Below the pieces are notes generated by a model that saw nothing but the letters and a program-made list of their open reading frames with translations, was not told where the DNA came from and ran no database searches. A DNA stretch of 37,531 nt from Alphaproteobacteria bacterium. Lineage in GTDB: Bacteria > Pseudomonadota > Alphaproteobacteria > Rhodospirillales > Casp-alpha2. The first letter of the stretch is position 1. Every line of letters begins with the position of its first letter. The position numbers were made by a program, and so were the translations under genes. The stretch is from NCBI GenBank assembly GCA_024279135.1, contig JAJRRU010000026.1:1-37531 (forward strand). The letters run 5' to 3'. Below are positions 1 to 6,167 of the stretch, one piece after another.

Positions 1-61
1 AGAGTTACCTTTTCTAAGTTTTCGATGGTTGGGTTGCACCACCATCAAAACTGGTAACTCT
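1..61. repeat. Nested inverted repeat at the left edge
   Basis: AGAGTTACC (1-9) is the exact inverted complement of GGTAACTCT (53-61). Inside it GATGGT (24-29) pairs with ACCATC (41-46). The stem may continue left of the window. It lies downstream of the integrase gene, inside the integrated element. It could be a structured RNA, a cruciform or a protein-binding site; no poly-T tract makes it a terminator. From 62 to 275 I see nothing further that I can support. Confidence 0.4.
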
Positions 62-275
62 CGCTCTTTCAAGGGAGCAGTGTCAGATCAGATCGGAACT
101 AATACAGATAAAAACCTTTGGTGCACTGGTGCAAGCAACGGAAGGCGCGAACAAACCAATTTTTGAAAAGTTTGCTTCAAAAATTACTGCCCCATAATAT
201 TTCTATTCAATTTTTTTGAGGCAGCTTTGTTTCTGAGTGGAGCCGGATTGATAACGTGTATCCTCCCTGATGCAT

Positions 276-1439
276 CTATACCGAAAGTTTTTCAATGGAA
301 TTCAAAATGCTTCCTGATGTTCGTTCTGCTGCCTTTTGGGTGATTTTCTCTGCCAAGTGGGCATAGCGTGAAGTAGTTTGCACTTGAGAGTGCCCTAATA
401 ATTTTCCAATTTCAGCGAGGCTAAGCCCACTAGATAATCCAAACGATGCAAACGAATGTCTCAGGTCGTGAATGCGGAGGTCGTTTATTTCTGCTTTACT
501 GCGTATTCTCCGCCAAGGGCGTTGTAGGTCTGTCAGGTGTTGACCTTTTACGGTGCCGGGGATGACGTATGGATTATCTGGTGCTCGCTTGATCTTGGTG
601 AGGGTGTCATGAACTGCTTGTCCTATGTATACCTTCTTTGCTCCGGTTTTTGAGTCGGGTAGGTAGATACCGTCTTCCTTGATGTAGTCCCATTTCAGGG
701 TTTGTATCTCACCAAGGCGGCATCCGGTCAGGATGAGTAGGCGGTAGGTGTTACAGGCGGCGGCACTCTCGGTACCTTCTTGTTCGCAGTTGTCCAGGGT
801 GTCCCATAGCCGCTTGAGTTCTTCTTCTGACAGGAAGCGCTCGCGTTTCTTTTCTGTGTATTTCTTGACGTGTCGGCAGGGGTTTGAACCATCCGGGCGT
901 AATCCCCAGATTTCACATTGGTTGAAGATTACGGATAGAACGCCAAGTGTGCGATTGGCCTGATAGGGTTTGTCTCTCAAATTATGGTGCAGTTTGGCAA
1001 TATCGGTGCGGATGATATCGGGAGCCTTGCGGGTGCCTATCGTTGGCTTGATGAACAGGTCAACCGAGCGACGGTATTCTTTTGCCGTGGTTTCCTTGCA
1101 GTGTATGGGGACGTACTCCTTCATGAACCGCTCGCACACCTCGGCAACGCTGGACGCGCCGCGATGGATAGCGCGTTCTTCGGCGGGGTTGTCACCCTTG
1201 GCAACACGCCCCAGTAACTCCTTTGCAATCTTTCGGGCTTCATCCGGGGTAATGGTGCCATGCTTGCCGATGGAGTTGCGCCGAGTGCGCCCGCCATGCC
1301 TGTATTGCACCTGATACGTCTTCATGCCAGAACGCAACACACGCAAGCCAAAACCGGGCATATCATCATCCCAGATGAAGTAATCCCGCATCAAGTCTGG
1401 TTTGGCGGCATCGATGGTGCGTTTTGTTAGTTTTGGCAT
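276..1439 (-). CDS. P4-type tyrosine integrase
   Basis: Site-specific recombinase of the phage P4/genomic-island family, 387 residues (normal length about 390-420). The N-terminal DUF4102-like DNA-binding domain covers about residues 1-90, the core-binding domain about 95-190 and the catalytic domain about 200-370. The catalytic set is complete: Arg241 (TGCRLGE), Lys264, His324 and Arg327 (HDLRH), His350 (LLGH) and nucleophile Tyr359 (SRYAHL). The start is ATG with AGGT just upstream. It is transcribed away from the tRNA fragment at 1614-1658, the usual layout of an island end, so it probably catalyses insertion and excision at a tRNA gene. It appears intact. No excisionase is visible; it may lie left of the window. 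Confidence 0.95.
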   Translation of the reverse strand: MPKLTKRTIDAAKPDLMRDYFIWDDDMPGFGLRVLRSGMKTYQVQYRHGGRTRRNSIGKHGTITPDEARKIAKELLGRVAKGDNPAEERAIHRGASSVAEVCERFMKEYVPIHCKETTAKEYRRSVDLFIKPTIGTRKAPDIIRTDIAKLHHNLRDKPYQANRTLGVLSVIFNQCEIWGLRPDGSNPCRHVKKYTEKKRERFLSEEELKRLWDTLDNCEQEGTESAAACNTYRLLILTGCRLGEIQTLKWDYIKEDGIYLPDSKTGAKKVYIGQAVHDTLTKIKRAPDNPYVIPGTVKGQHLTDLQRPWRRIRSKAEINDLRIHDLRHSFASFGLSSGLSLAEIGKLLGHSQVQTTSRYAHLAEKITQKAAERTSGSILNSIEKLSV

Positions 1440-1446
1440 AATTTAC

Positions 1447-1484
1447 CTGCTTCCAAAAAGTTTATGGAAGCACTATGGAAGCAG
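1447..1484. promoter_or_regulatory. TGGAAGCA repeats upstream of the integrase
   Basis: CTGCTTCCA at 1447-1455 is an inverted copy of TGGAAGCA, which occurs directly at 1465-1472 and 1476-1483. The last two copies sit in adjacent 11-bp units (TATGGAAGCAC, TATGGAAGCAG). They lie between the integrase start and the att site, where arm-type integrase sites or autoregulatory operators are expected. The role is inferred from position only. Confidence 0.4.
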
Positions 1485-1613
1485 TAGGGAGCGTTTGGCA
1501 AGGAAATAAAGAGTAGTAGGTGATAAAAATTGTTGTGATTAAATTATATAAAACAATGTCTTATGTATATATATAGTTATATGTGAGAAATCAGCGTAAG
1601 GTATGTAAACTAA

Positions 1614-1658
1614 CTCATAACCTGAAGGTCGTAGGTTCAAATCCTACCCCCGCAACCA
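1614..1658 (+). other. Attachment site: 3' fragment of an initiator tRNA gene
   Basis: The sequence runs from an anticodon loop CTCATAA (anticodon CAT, 1616-1618) through a T-arm (GTAGG, loop, CCTAC at 1631-1647) to CCCCGCA, discriminator A and an encoded CCA at 1656-1658. It closely matches the 3' half of bacterial initiator tRNA, including A at position 72, which is unpaired in initiators. No matching 5' half (acceptor strand, D-arm) precedes it, so this is not a functional tRNA gene. Next to the integrase it is best read as the att scar of an island whose other end, with the intact tRNA, lies left of the window. Confidence 0.85.
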
Positions 1659-1663
1659 AAATT

Positions 1664-1696
1664 AAACCCGTAAACTCAATGAGTTAACGGGTTTTT
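1664..1696 (+). terminator. Rho-independent terminator after the tRNA fragment
   Basis: AAACCCGTAAACTC pairs with GAGTTAACGGGTTT across a 3-nt loop with one mismatch, then a T-run follows. It lies directly downstream of the tRNA remnant, so it probably terminated the original tRNA transcript. Confidence 0.75.
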
Positions 1697-1809
1697 GTTT
1701 GTCTAGAATTTGGCAGAATAAACATGTAGTGCTACGCTGGGGCTACGCCGAGAAATTGATAACCACCAGGCGAAAGCTGGCACTCTTATTTGAATCAGAA
1801 TCCCAGAAC

Positions 1810-1835
1810 GTCTGCTTTACCCCCCGAAAGCAGAC
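1810..1835. repeat. Perfect 9-bp hairpin
   Basis: GTCTGCTTT (1810-1818) and AAAGCAGAC (1827-1835) form a perfect stem around a C-rich 8-nt loop. Related hairpins recur at 5115-5250 on the other side of the LysR-GST-SDR-AhpD cluster. It lies downstream of the LysR gene, but the T-run of a standard terminator is absent. Confidence 0.55.
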
Positions 1836-1881
1836 ATAACCTAGGGGTGGTTGGAACTTCTCTTATTAGCCATTTGCAGAC
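1830..1881 (+). repeat. Direct repeat, copy A (left flank of detoxification cluster)
   Basis: About 52 bp, roughly three quarters identical to 5243-5295. The best conserved core is TGGAACTTC, one variable base, then CTTATTAGCCAT. Both copies have the same orientation and bracket the LysR-GST-SDR-AhpD genes. The repeat has no coding content that I recognise. Confidence 0.6.
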
Positions 1882-1916
1882 ATGGATCGCATCTTGCCGT
1901 CTCACCCTCAGTTGCC

Positions 1917-2827
1917 CTAGTAATTTGTCCAGTCGTAGCCCTTTCCGTAGCGATCCGCGAGAAATTCCACAAACGTTTTCACCTTGGGCGGCACGAAGCG
2001 TTGATAGGGATGCACGGCGTAAAGCGGTGTCCGTTCCGGGACCGGCGGATGACCGGGCATAACCTCGACCAGTTCTCCATTCGCCAGTGAGGGCCCGGCT
2101 AGCCATTCCGGGACAAGAACCAGCCCCATACCGTCCCGAGCGGCATTTATCAGGGCATTACCGCTGTTAGCGCTGAAGTTTCCAGATGCGCGTACGTCGA
2201 CGGTGCGTCTGCCAGCCTTGAAACGCCAGACGTTGTAACCCGGATGTGTCCGGAAAATCAGACAGCTGTGGTCGGCTAGGTCTTCGGGGCGCCCAGGCAT
2301 GCCTGCGCGGTCCAGGTAACGCGGGCTGGCGCACAAATAGCGCCGGGCCTCACCGATCTTGCGTGCACGAAGCGTTGAATCTTCGAGCCGGCCGAGGCGG
2401 ACGGCCAAGTCGTACCCCTCGCCCACCAGATCCACGACCCGATCGGTGAAGGTGAGAGCGAAATGTACGCCGGGCCATCGAGCTTGAAACGCGCTGATGG
2501 CTGCCGTCAGGTGGCGCTCCATGCTCGCTGGTATCGTCAGACGGATGAGGCCGGAAGGATGATCCTCGAGTTGCGCCGCCATGACCTTGGCCTCCTCCAG
2601 ATCAAGCAGTATGCCCCCCGTGTACGGTCATAGAACGCCTGACCGACTTCGGTCAGGTTCAATTTTCGCGTGGTCCGGTGGAACAGAGCGGCGCCGATCC
2701 AACCTTCCAATTCAACGATGCGCCGCGATACCGACGAGGGTGCCAGCCCCGACTGCCGTCCGGCCTCGGAGAACGACCCGGTTTCCACCGCTTTCGCAAA
2801 CAACGAGAGGGCGCCCAACTTGTCCAA
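1917..2827 (-). pseudogene. LysR-type transcriptional regulator, frameshifted
   Basis: The N-terminal winged helix-turn-helix is intact (GSFSEAGRQSGLAPSSVSRR, then LFHRTTRKLNLTEVG). The effector-binding domain follows in another reading frame from about 2600 down to 1917. The break lies at a run of six C on the plus strand (2614-2619): restoring one base gives a continuous reading through LLDLEEAKVMAAQLE and a protein of about 303 residues, the normal LysR size. The start is TTG with GGAAGG just upstream. It is transcribed divergently from the GST gene, the usual arrangement for a LysR activator of its neighbour. The lost base may be real inactivation or a homopolymer sequencing error. Confidence 0.85.
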
Positions 2828-2861
2828 TATACCTTCCTTTCAATTCTATTTGTGCAAAAAG

Positions 2862-2878
2862 TGCAATAATAATTTGCA
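2862..2878. promoter_or_regulatory. Candidate LysR-type operator
   Basis: The interrupted palindrome TGCAA-N7-TTGCA lies in the 127-bp gap between the divergent LysR and GST starts. LysR proteins bind such imperfect dyads between divergent genes. Another AGTGCAA-like half site lies just left of it. Assignment rests on position and symmetry only. Confidence 0.4.
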
Positions 2879-2954
2879 TATTATTGGTCTATTCGTAAAG
2901 CCGAATTTTGTCTACGTTCCATTTCAAGCCCAAACCAAACGAATGGAGGATACG

Positions 2955-3665
2955 ATGATAGATCTTTATTTCTGGACCACGCCAAACGGCTACAAGCCGC
3001 TTCTGTTCCTCGAAGAGGCTGGGATCGACTACGAAATCCGTCCCGTTAACATCTCCAAGGGCAAGTAGTTCGAGGCTGAGTTCCTGAAAATATCGCCCAA
3101 CAACCGCATCCCGGCCATCATCGATCACGGCCCGGAAGACGGAGGTGCGCCGTTGGCACAGTTCGAGTCCGGCGCGATTCTCCAGTACCTCGCCGAGAAA
3201 ACCGGCAAGTTCATGCCTGAGGATGCTCGGGGCCGGGCCGAAGTCCTGCAATGGCTGAATTGGCAAATGGGCGGTATCGGCCCGATGTTCGGCCAGTATC
3301 TTCACTTCGTCGATTACGCACCCAAGAACCTTCCCTACGCCAAGGAGCGCTACACCCGCGAGGCCGAACGTCTCCTGGGTGTGCTCGATAAGCGGCTCGA
3401 GGACCGCGATTACGTGGCCGGTGAGTATTCAATTGCCGATATGGCGATCTATCCCTGGCTGCGACAACGCATTGAACGCTTCGAGGGTTTCGCCAATGTC
3501 GAGCGCTGGGTACGGGCGGTCGCCGATCGACCAGCCACCGTTCGCGCTTACGAAAAAGGCGCATCGATCAATACCGTTCCCACCATCAACAAAGAATCAA
3601 AGGCGCTGCTGCTCGGTCTGACCGGCGGCACTGCCGACGATACCAAAGACCACAAGGCCGCCTGA
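2955..3665 (+). pseudogene. Nu-class glutathione S-transferase (YfcG/YghU-like) with internal amber codon
   Basis: The reading starts at ATG 2955 behind GGAGGA and would give 236 residues, typical of nu-class GSTs. The thioredoxin-like N-terminus has TPNGYKPLLFLEEAGIDYE, and the family motif ISPNNRIPAIIDH and FESGAILQYLAEKTG follow. The helical C-terminal domain (QWLNWQMGGIGPMFGQ, SIADMAIYPW) is intact. Codon 38 is TAG (3066-3068), where YfcG-type proteins usually have Gln, so one CAG-to-TAG change explains it. Nu-class enzymes are glutathione-dependent disulfide reductases or peroxidases. As written the product would stop after 37 residues unless the stop is suppressed or the codon is miscalled. 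It heads a GST-SDR-AhpD operon. Confidence 0.88.
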
Positions 3666-3704
3666 TCCCAGGTAACTATTACCCCCACTCAAAGGAGAAC
3701 GACC

Positions 3705-4457
3705 ATGTCAAAACAAACTGAAACCGCACTTATCACCGGCGCTTCGACCGGCATTGGGCGGGCCACCGCCCGCACCTTCCTCGACCAGGGATACAACCTG
3801 GTTCTCAATTCTAGGGACTCCGGACGGCTTGATGCCGCGTATGAGGCACTGGGACGGCCGGACAACGCTGTTCTCGTCGCCGGTGACGTCAGCGACAAAG
3901 CCATTGGGCAGAAGATGGTTGATACCGCGCTTGAGGAATTCGGACGGGTCGACGTGCTGGTCAACAACGCCGGTGTGTTTTCGCCCAAACCGTTCCTCGA
4001 TGTCGAGGAGGCTGATCTTGACCACTACTACGCGATCAACTTGAAAGGAACTTATTTCACCAGCCAGGCCGCCATACCTGCTATGCAGGTCCAAGGTGGC
4101 GGTGCTATCATCAATGTCGGTACGGTGCTGGTGAACCATGCCCTCGGCGGTTTCCCAGCCACTGCGGCGGTCGCCAGCAAGGGCGCCGTTCATGCGCTCA
4201 CTCTTCAGCTGGCCGCAGAGTTCGGCAAGGACAATATCCGCGTTAGTACGGTTGCACCGGGCATCGTGCGGACGCCCATCCACGCCCGAAATGGTATCGA
4301 AAACGTCGATGATCTGGCTGGCCTATCTCTGTTGGACCGCGTTGGCGAGGGAGAAGAGGCGGCCGACGCCATCCTCCACCTCGCCACGGCCACATTCACC
4401 ACTGGCATCATCTATCCACTGGATGGCGGACACACCGCGGGCCACCACTTCGGCTAA
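3705..4457 (+). CDS. Atypical short-chain dehydrogenase/reductase
   Basis: 250 residues with a Rossmann fold: cofactor motif TGASTGIG (11-18), NNAG (87-90) and the structural Asn in YYAINLKG (Asn112). The active site is unusual. Lys159 of SKG is kept, but the place of the catalytic Tyr four residues before it is Ala155, and the usual Ser region reads NVGT (137-140). It may act on an unusual substrate or have lost redox activity while still binding nucleotide. It starts at ATG behind AAGGAG, 39 bp after the GST gene and 27 bp before the AhpD-like gene, so it is probably co-transcribed with them under the LysR protein. The tetrad loss may be clade-wide rather than specific to this copy. Confidence 0.88.
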   Translation: MSKQTETALITGASTGIGRATARTFLDQGYNLVLNSRDSGRLDAAYEALGRPDNAVLVAGDVSDKAIGQKMVDTALEEFGRVDVLVNNAGVFSPKPFLDVEEADLDHYYAINLKGTYFTSQAAIPAMQVQGGGAIINVGTVLVNHALGGFPATAAVASKGAVHALTLQLAAEFGKDNIRVSTVAPGIVRTPIHARNGIENVDDLAGLSLLDRVGEGEEAADAILHLATATFTTGIIYPLDGGHTAGHHFG

Positions 4458-4484
4458 CAACAATCAGCGAAAAGGAGAACCACA

Positions 4485-5033
4485 ATGACCACTTTCCCCA
4501 TCCATTCGAGCGAAACCGCGCCCGAGGCATCGAAACCAATTTTGACTGCCGTCCAGAAAAATTTCGGCTTCGTGCCCAACCTCATCCGCGTCTTGGCCGA
4601 GGCGCCTGCCGCCGCCGAAACCTATACGACGGTTATGGGCATTTTCCAGGGTTCGTCGCTTTCGAACGCCGAACAACAGACTGTTTTACTCTCCGTGAGC
4701 TTTGCCAACAAATGCGATTACTGCATGGCGGCTCATACAACGATCGCCGGCATGAAGGACGTCCCAGTTGAAATCATCGAAGCACTACGCTCGGGCACAA
4801 CGCTTCCCGATACCAAGCTCGATGCTCTGGCGGTGCTGACACGGTCCGTTGTCGAAACCCGCGGCTGGCCCACCGACGACGCCAAAGAGGCATTCTTCAC
4901 GGCAGGTTACGGCACTCAACAGTATCTCGAAGTGATTGTTGGTGTCAGTCTGAAGACCCTATCCAACTACGTGAACCACGCCGCGGATACACCTCTCGAC
5001 GGTGCTTTCGAACCACAAAAATGGGCGGCATAA
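4485..5033 (+). CDS. AhpD-like carboxymuconolactone decarboxylase family protein
   Basis: 182 residues of the CMD/AhpD fold. The peroxidase-type redox motif CDYCMAAH is present (Cys77, Cys80, His84), with an acidic residue upstream (Glu63 in NAEQQ) as in the AhpD proton-relay arrangement. Such proteins reduce hydroperoxides or transfer disulfides, so a role beside a GST and an SDR in handling reactive electrophiles or peroxides is plausible; the substrate is unknown. The start is ATG behind AAGGAG. It is the last gene of the cluster and a hairpin terminator follows 22 bp after its stop. It appears intact, unlike the LysR and GST genes. Confidence 0.88.
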   Translation: MTTFPIHSSETAPEASKPILTAVQKNFGFVPNLIRVLAEAPAAAETYTTVMGIFQGSSLSNAEQQTVLLSVSFANKCDYCMAAHTTIAGMKDVPVEIIEALRSGTTLPDTKLDALAVLTRSVVETRGWPTDDAKEAFFTAGYGTQQYLEVIVGVSLKTLSNYVNHAADTPLDGAFEPQKWAA

Positions 5034-5054
5034 AGTCTCCGAAAATCTGCAATC

Positions 5055-5088
5055 AAGGCCCCTGGAGAAATTCGGGGGCCTTTGTTGT
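5055..5088 (+). terminator. Terminator of the GST-SDR-AhpD operon
   Basis: AAGGCCCC (5055-5062) pairs exactly with GGGGCCTT (5075-5082) and is followed by TTTGTTG. It lies just after the AhpD-like stop codon. Confidence 0.8.
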
Positions 5089-5114
5089 ATGCGCGACACT
5101 TCAGCACTTCGAAA

Positions 5115-5250
5115 GGTCCGCTTAGGGTCAGGAGCAGACCTAATCACCCACCCGGAATGATGTCTGCTTTGCCCCCTAATAACGGACATAAAATTTTGCA
5201 GCGTCGATTATGCGTTTTTGACTTCCGCTTAGCGTACAGAACCGGACATT
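5115..5250. repeat. Three tandem related hairpins
   Basis: Three imperfect inverted repeats of one family (pattern GTCYGCTT ... AGCRGAC) follow one another: GGTCCGCT/AGCAGACC near 5115-5140, TGTCTGCTTT/AACGGACA near 5160-5188, and CTTCCGCTT/ACCGGACA near 5222-5248. They resemble the hairpin at 1810-1835. They lie in the 445-bp gap between the AhpD-like gene and the HNH gene, which otherwise holds only the terminator and repeat copy B. They look like an intergenic palindromic repeat family. Confidence 0.5.
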
Positions 5251-5295
5251 ATCGGGATGTGGCTGGAACTTCGCTTATTAGCCATCACCAGACGC
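5243..5295 (+). repeat. Direct repeat, copy B (right flank of detoxification cluster)
   Basis: Partner of 1830-1881 in the same orientation, sharing GGACAT/AGACAT, the TGGAACTTC-n-CTTATTAGCCAT core and a terminal CAGAC. The two copies are about 3.4 kb apart and enclose the whole LysR-GST-SDR-AhpD cluster. Confidence 0.6.
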
Positions 5296-5478
5296 GCTTC
5301 ACGCTCCACCGCCGGGTCAGACTATGCGGGACGTCGGAAAGGAAAATGTGAGCGGACCGCGATATTTGCTAGTGGCAATTTACAAAAACAATCCAGCCAA
5401 TTAAGCGCGCATAAAGCACCCAATACATGATACCGGCCCATAGCAGATTGAGTACTATGGCATTTGATGCAATATAGG

Positions 5479-6054
5479 ATGATGGCAGAACGTAAGAATA
5501 TACCTGCGGATACCAAACTGCGTTTGTTTTCAGCTGCCGCAGGTCATTGTCAGAATCCCGATTGCCTTCAGGCCCTTTATCCCGCAGAGATGGGAGGTGA
5601 CAAGCATATCGCTGAGATGGCGCATTTAATTCCACATGGGAGGACAGGACCTCGCCATCAGGAACGGCTAGATGAGAACTTCGATCCGAATACCTTCGAC
5701 AACCTGATCTTATTGTGTCCTACCTGTCACACCATTATCGACCTGACCTATCTTTCCTTTGAGCCGCGTGACACGGCCCTTAAGAATATCAGGACGGCAC
5801 TGGCTTCTATCAAGGCGTTAATCGAGGGGGCGTTTCCAGATGTCAATGTAGGGGAGTCGGGTGGAGGCGAAAGTCATCGGCTTATGGTTCGCACCCCCGA
5901 ATGCCAGATCAAAATCGAGTTGTCACCGGTCCCGCGCGGCACAGTCAATCCACTAGTGTGGATGGAGGTTCATGAGCGTGTAGAAGAAACCTTTCCAGAC
6001 GACAGTGAGGCAATTGGAGGTCGACATAATGAAATTTATGGATATTCACAATGA
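5479..6054 (+). CDS. HNH endonuclease, 3' end altered by an IS remnant
   Basis: Stand-alone HNH protein of about 191 residues. Zinc-type cysteines occur in HCQNPDC, the catalytic His region is HIAEMAHLIPHG, the Asn is in FDNLILL, and a second zinc knuckle is CPTCHTIID. This is a nuclease fold seen in restriction and other defence-related proteins. The C-terminal part (about 95 residues) is unassigned. The last ~20 codons overlap, in another frame, a recognisable IS630-type transposase C-terminus, so the natural 3' end was probably lost. ATG 5479 and 5482 are the best starts; in-frame TTG 5464 and ATG 5467 are possible. No methyltransferase partner is adjacent. Confidence 0.8.
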   Translation: MMAERKNIPADTKLRLFSAAAGHCQNPDCLQALYPAEMGGDKHIAEMAHLIPHGRTGPRHQERLDENFDPNTFDNLILLCPTCHTIIDLTYLSFEPRDTALKNIRTALASIKALIEGAFPDVNVGESGGGESHRLMVRTPECQIKIELSPVPRGTVNPLVWMEVHERVEETFPDDSEAIGGRHNEIYGYSQ

Positions 6055-6157
6055 AAACCCAAAACCATACAAATGGACAAAATCAACCGACGAAATATTG
6101 GCTTCGGTGAAACGTTTCTGCCATCGTGTCGAGAATAACTTATGTGCCGAACTTTAG
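5990..6157 (+). mobile_element. IS630-family transposase C-terminal remnant
   Basis: Read in the frame ending at TAG 6155-6157, the translation contains VRQLEVDIMKF, NENPKPYKWTKS, DEILASVKRFC and a final LCAEL, the characteristic end of IS630-type transposases (HN.NPKPF.WTK....IL). An upstream in-frame stop at 5981-5983 and the absence of the DDE catalytic part show that only about 50 residues remain. It overlaps the 3' end of the HNH gene in a different frame. I could not identify terminal inverted repeats. Confidence 0.75.
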
Positions 6158-6167
6158 ATTCAGGTGA

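Noticed and set aside
1590-1658. A complete tRNA gene
   Set aside because: Only the part from the anticodon loop to CCA is present; no 5' acceptor strand or D-arm precedes it.
3708-4283. 191-codon minus-strand frame over the SDR gene
   Set aside because: It is a shadow of the SDR reading frame, which has Rossmann motifs and a good ribosome site.
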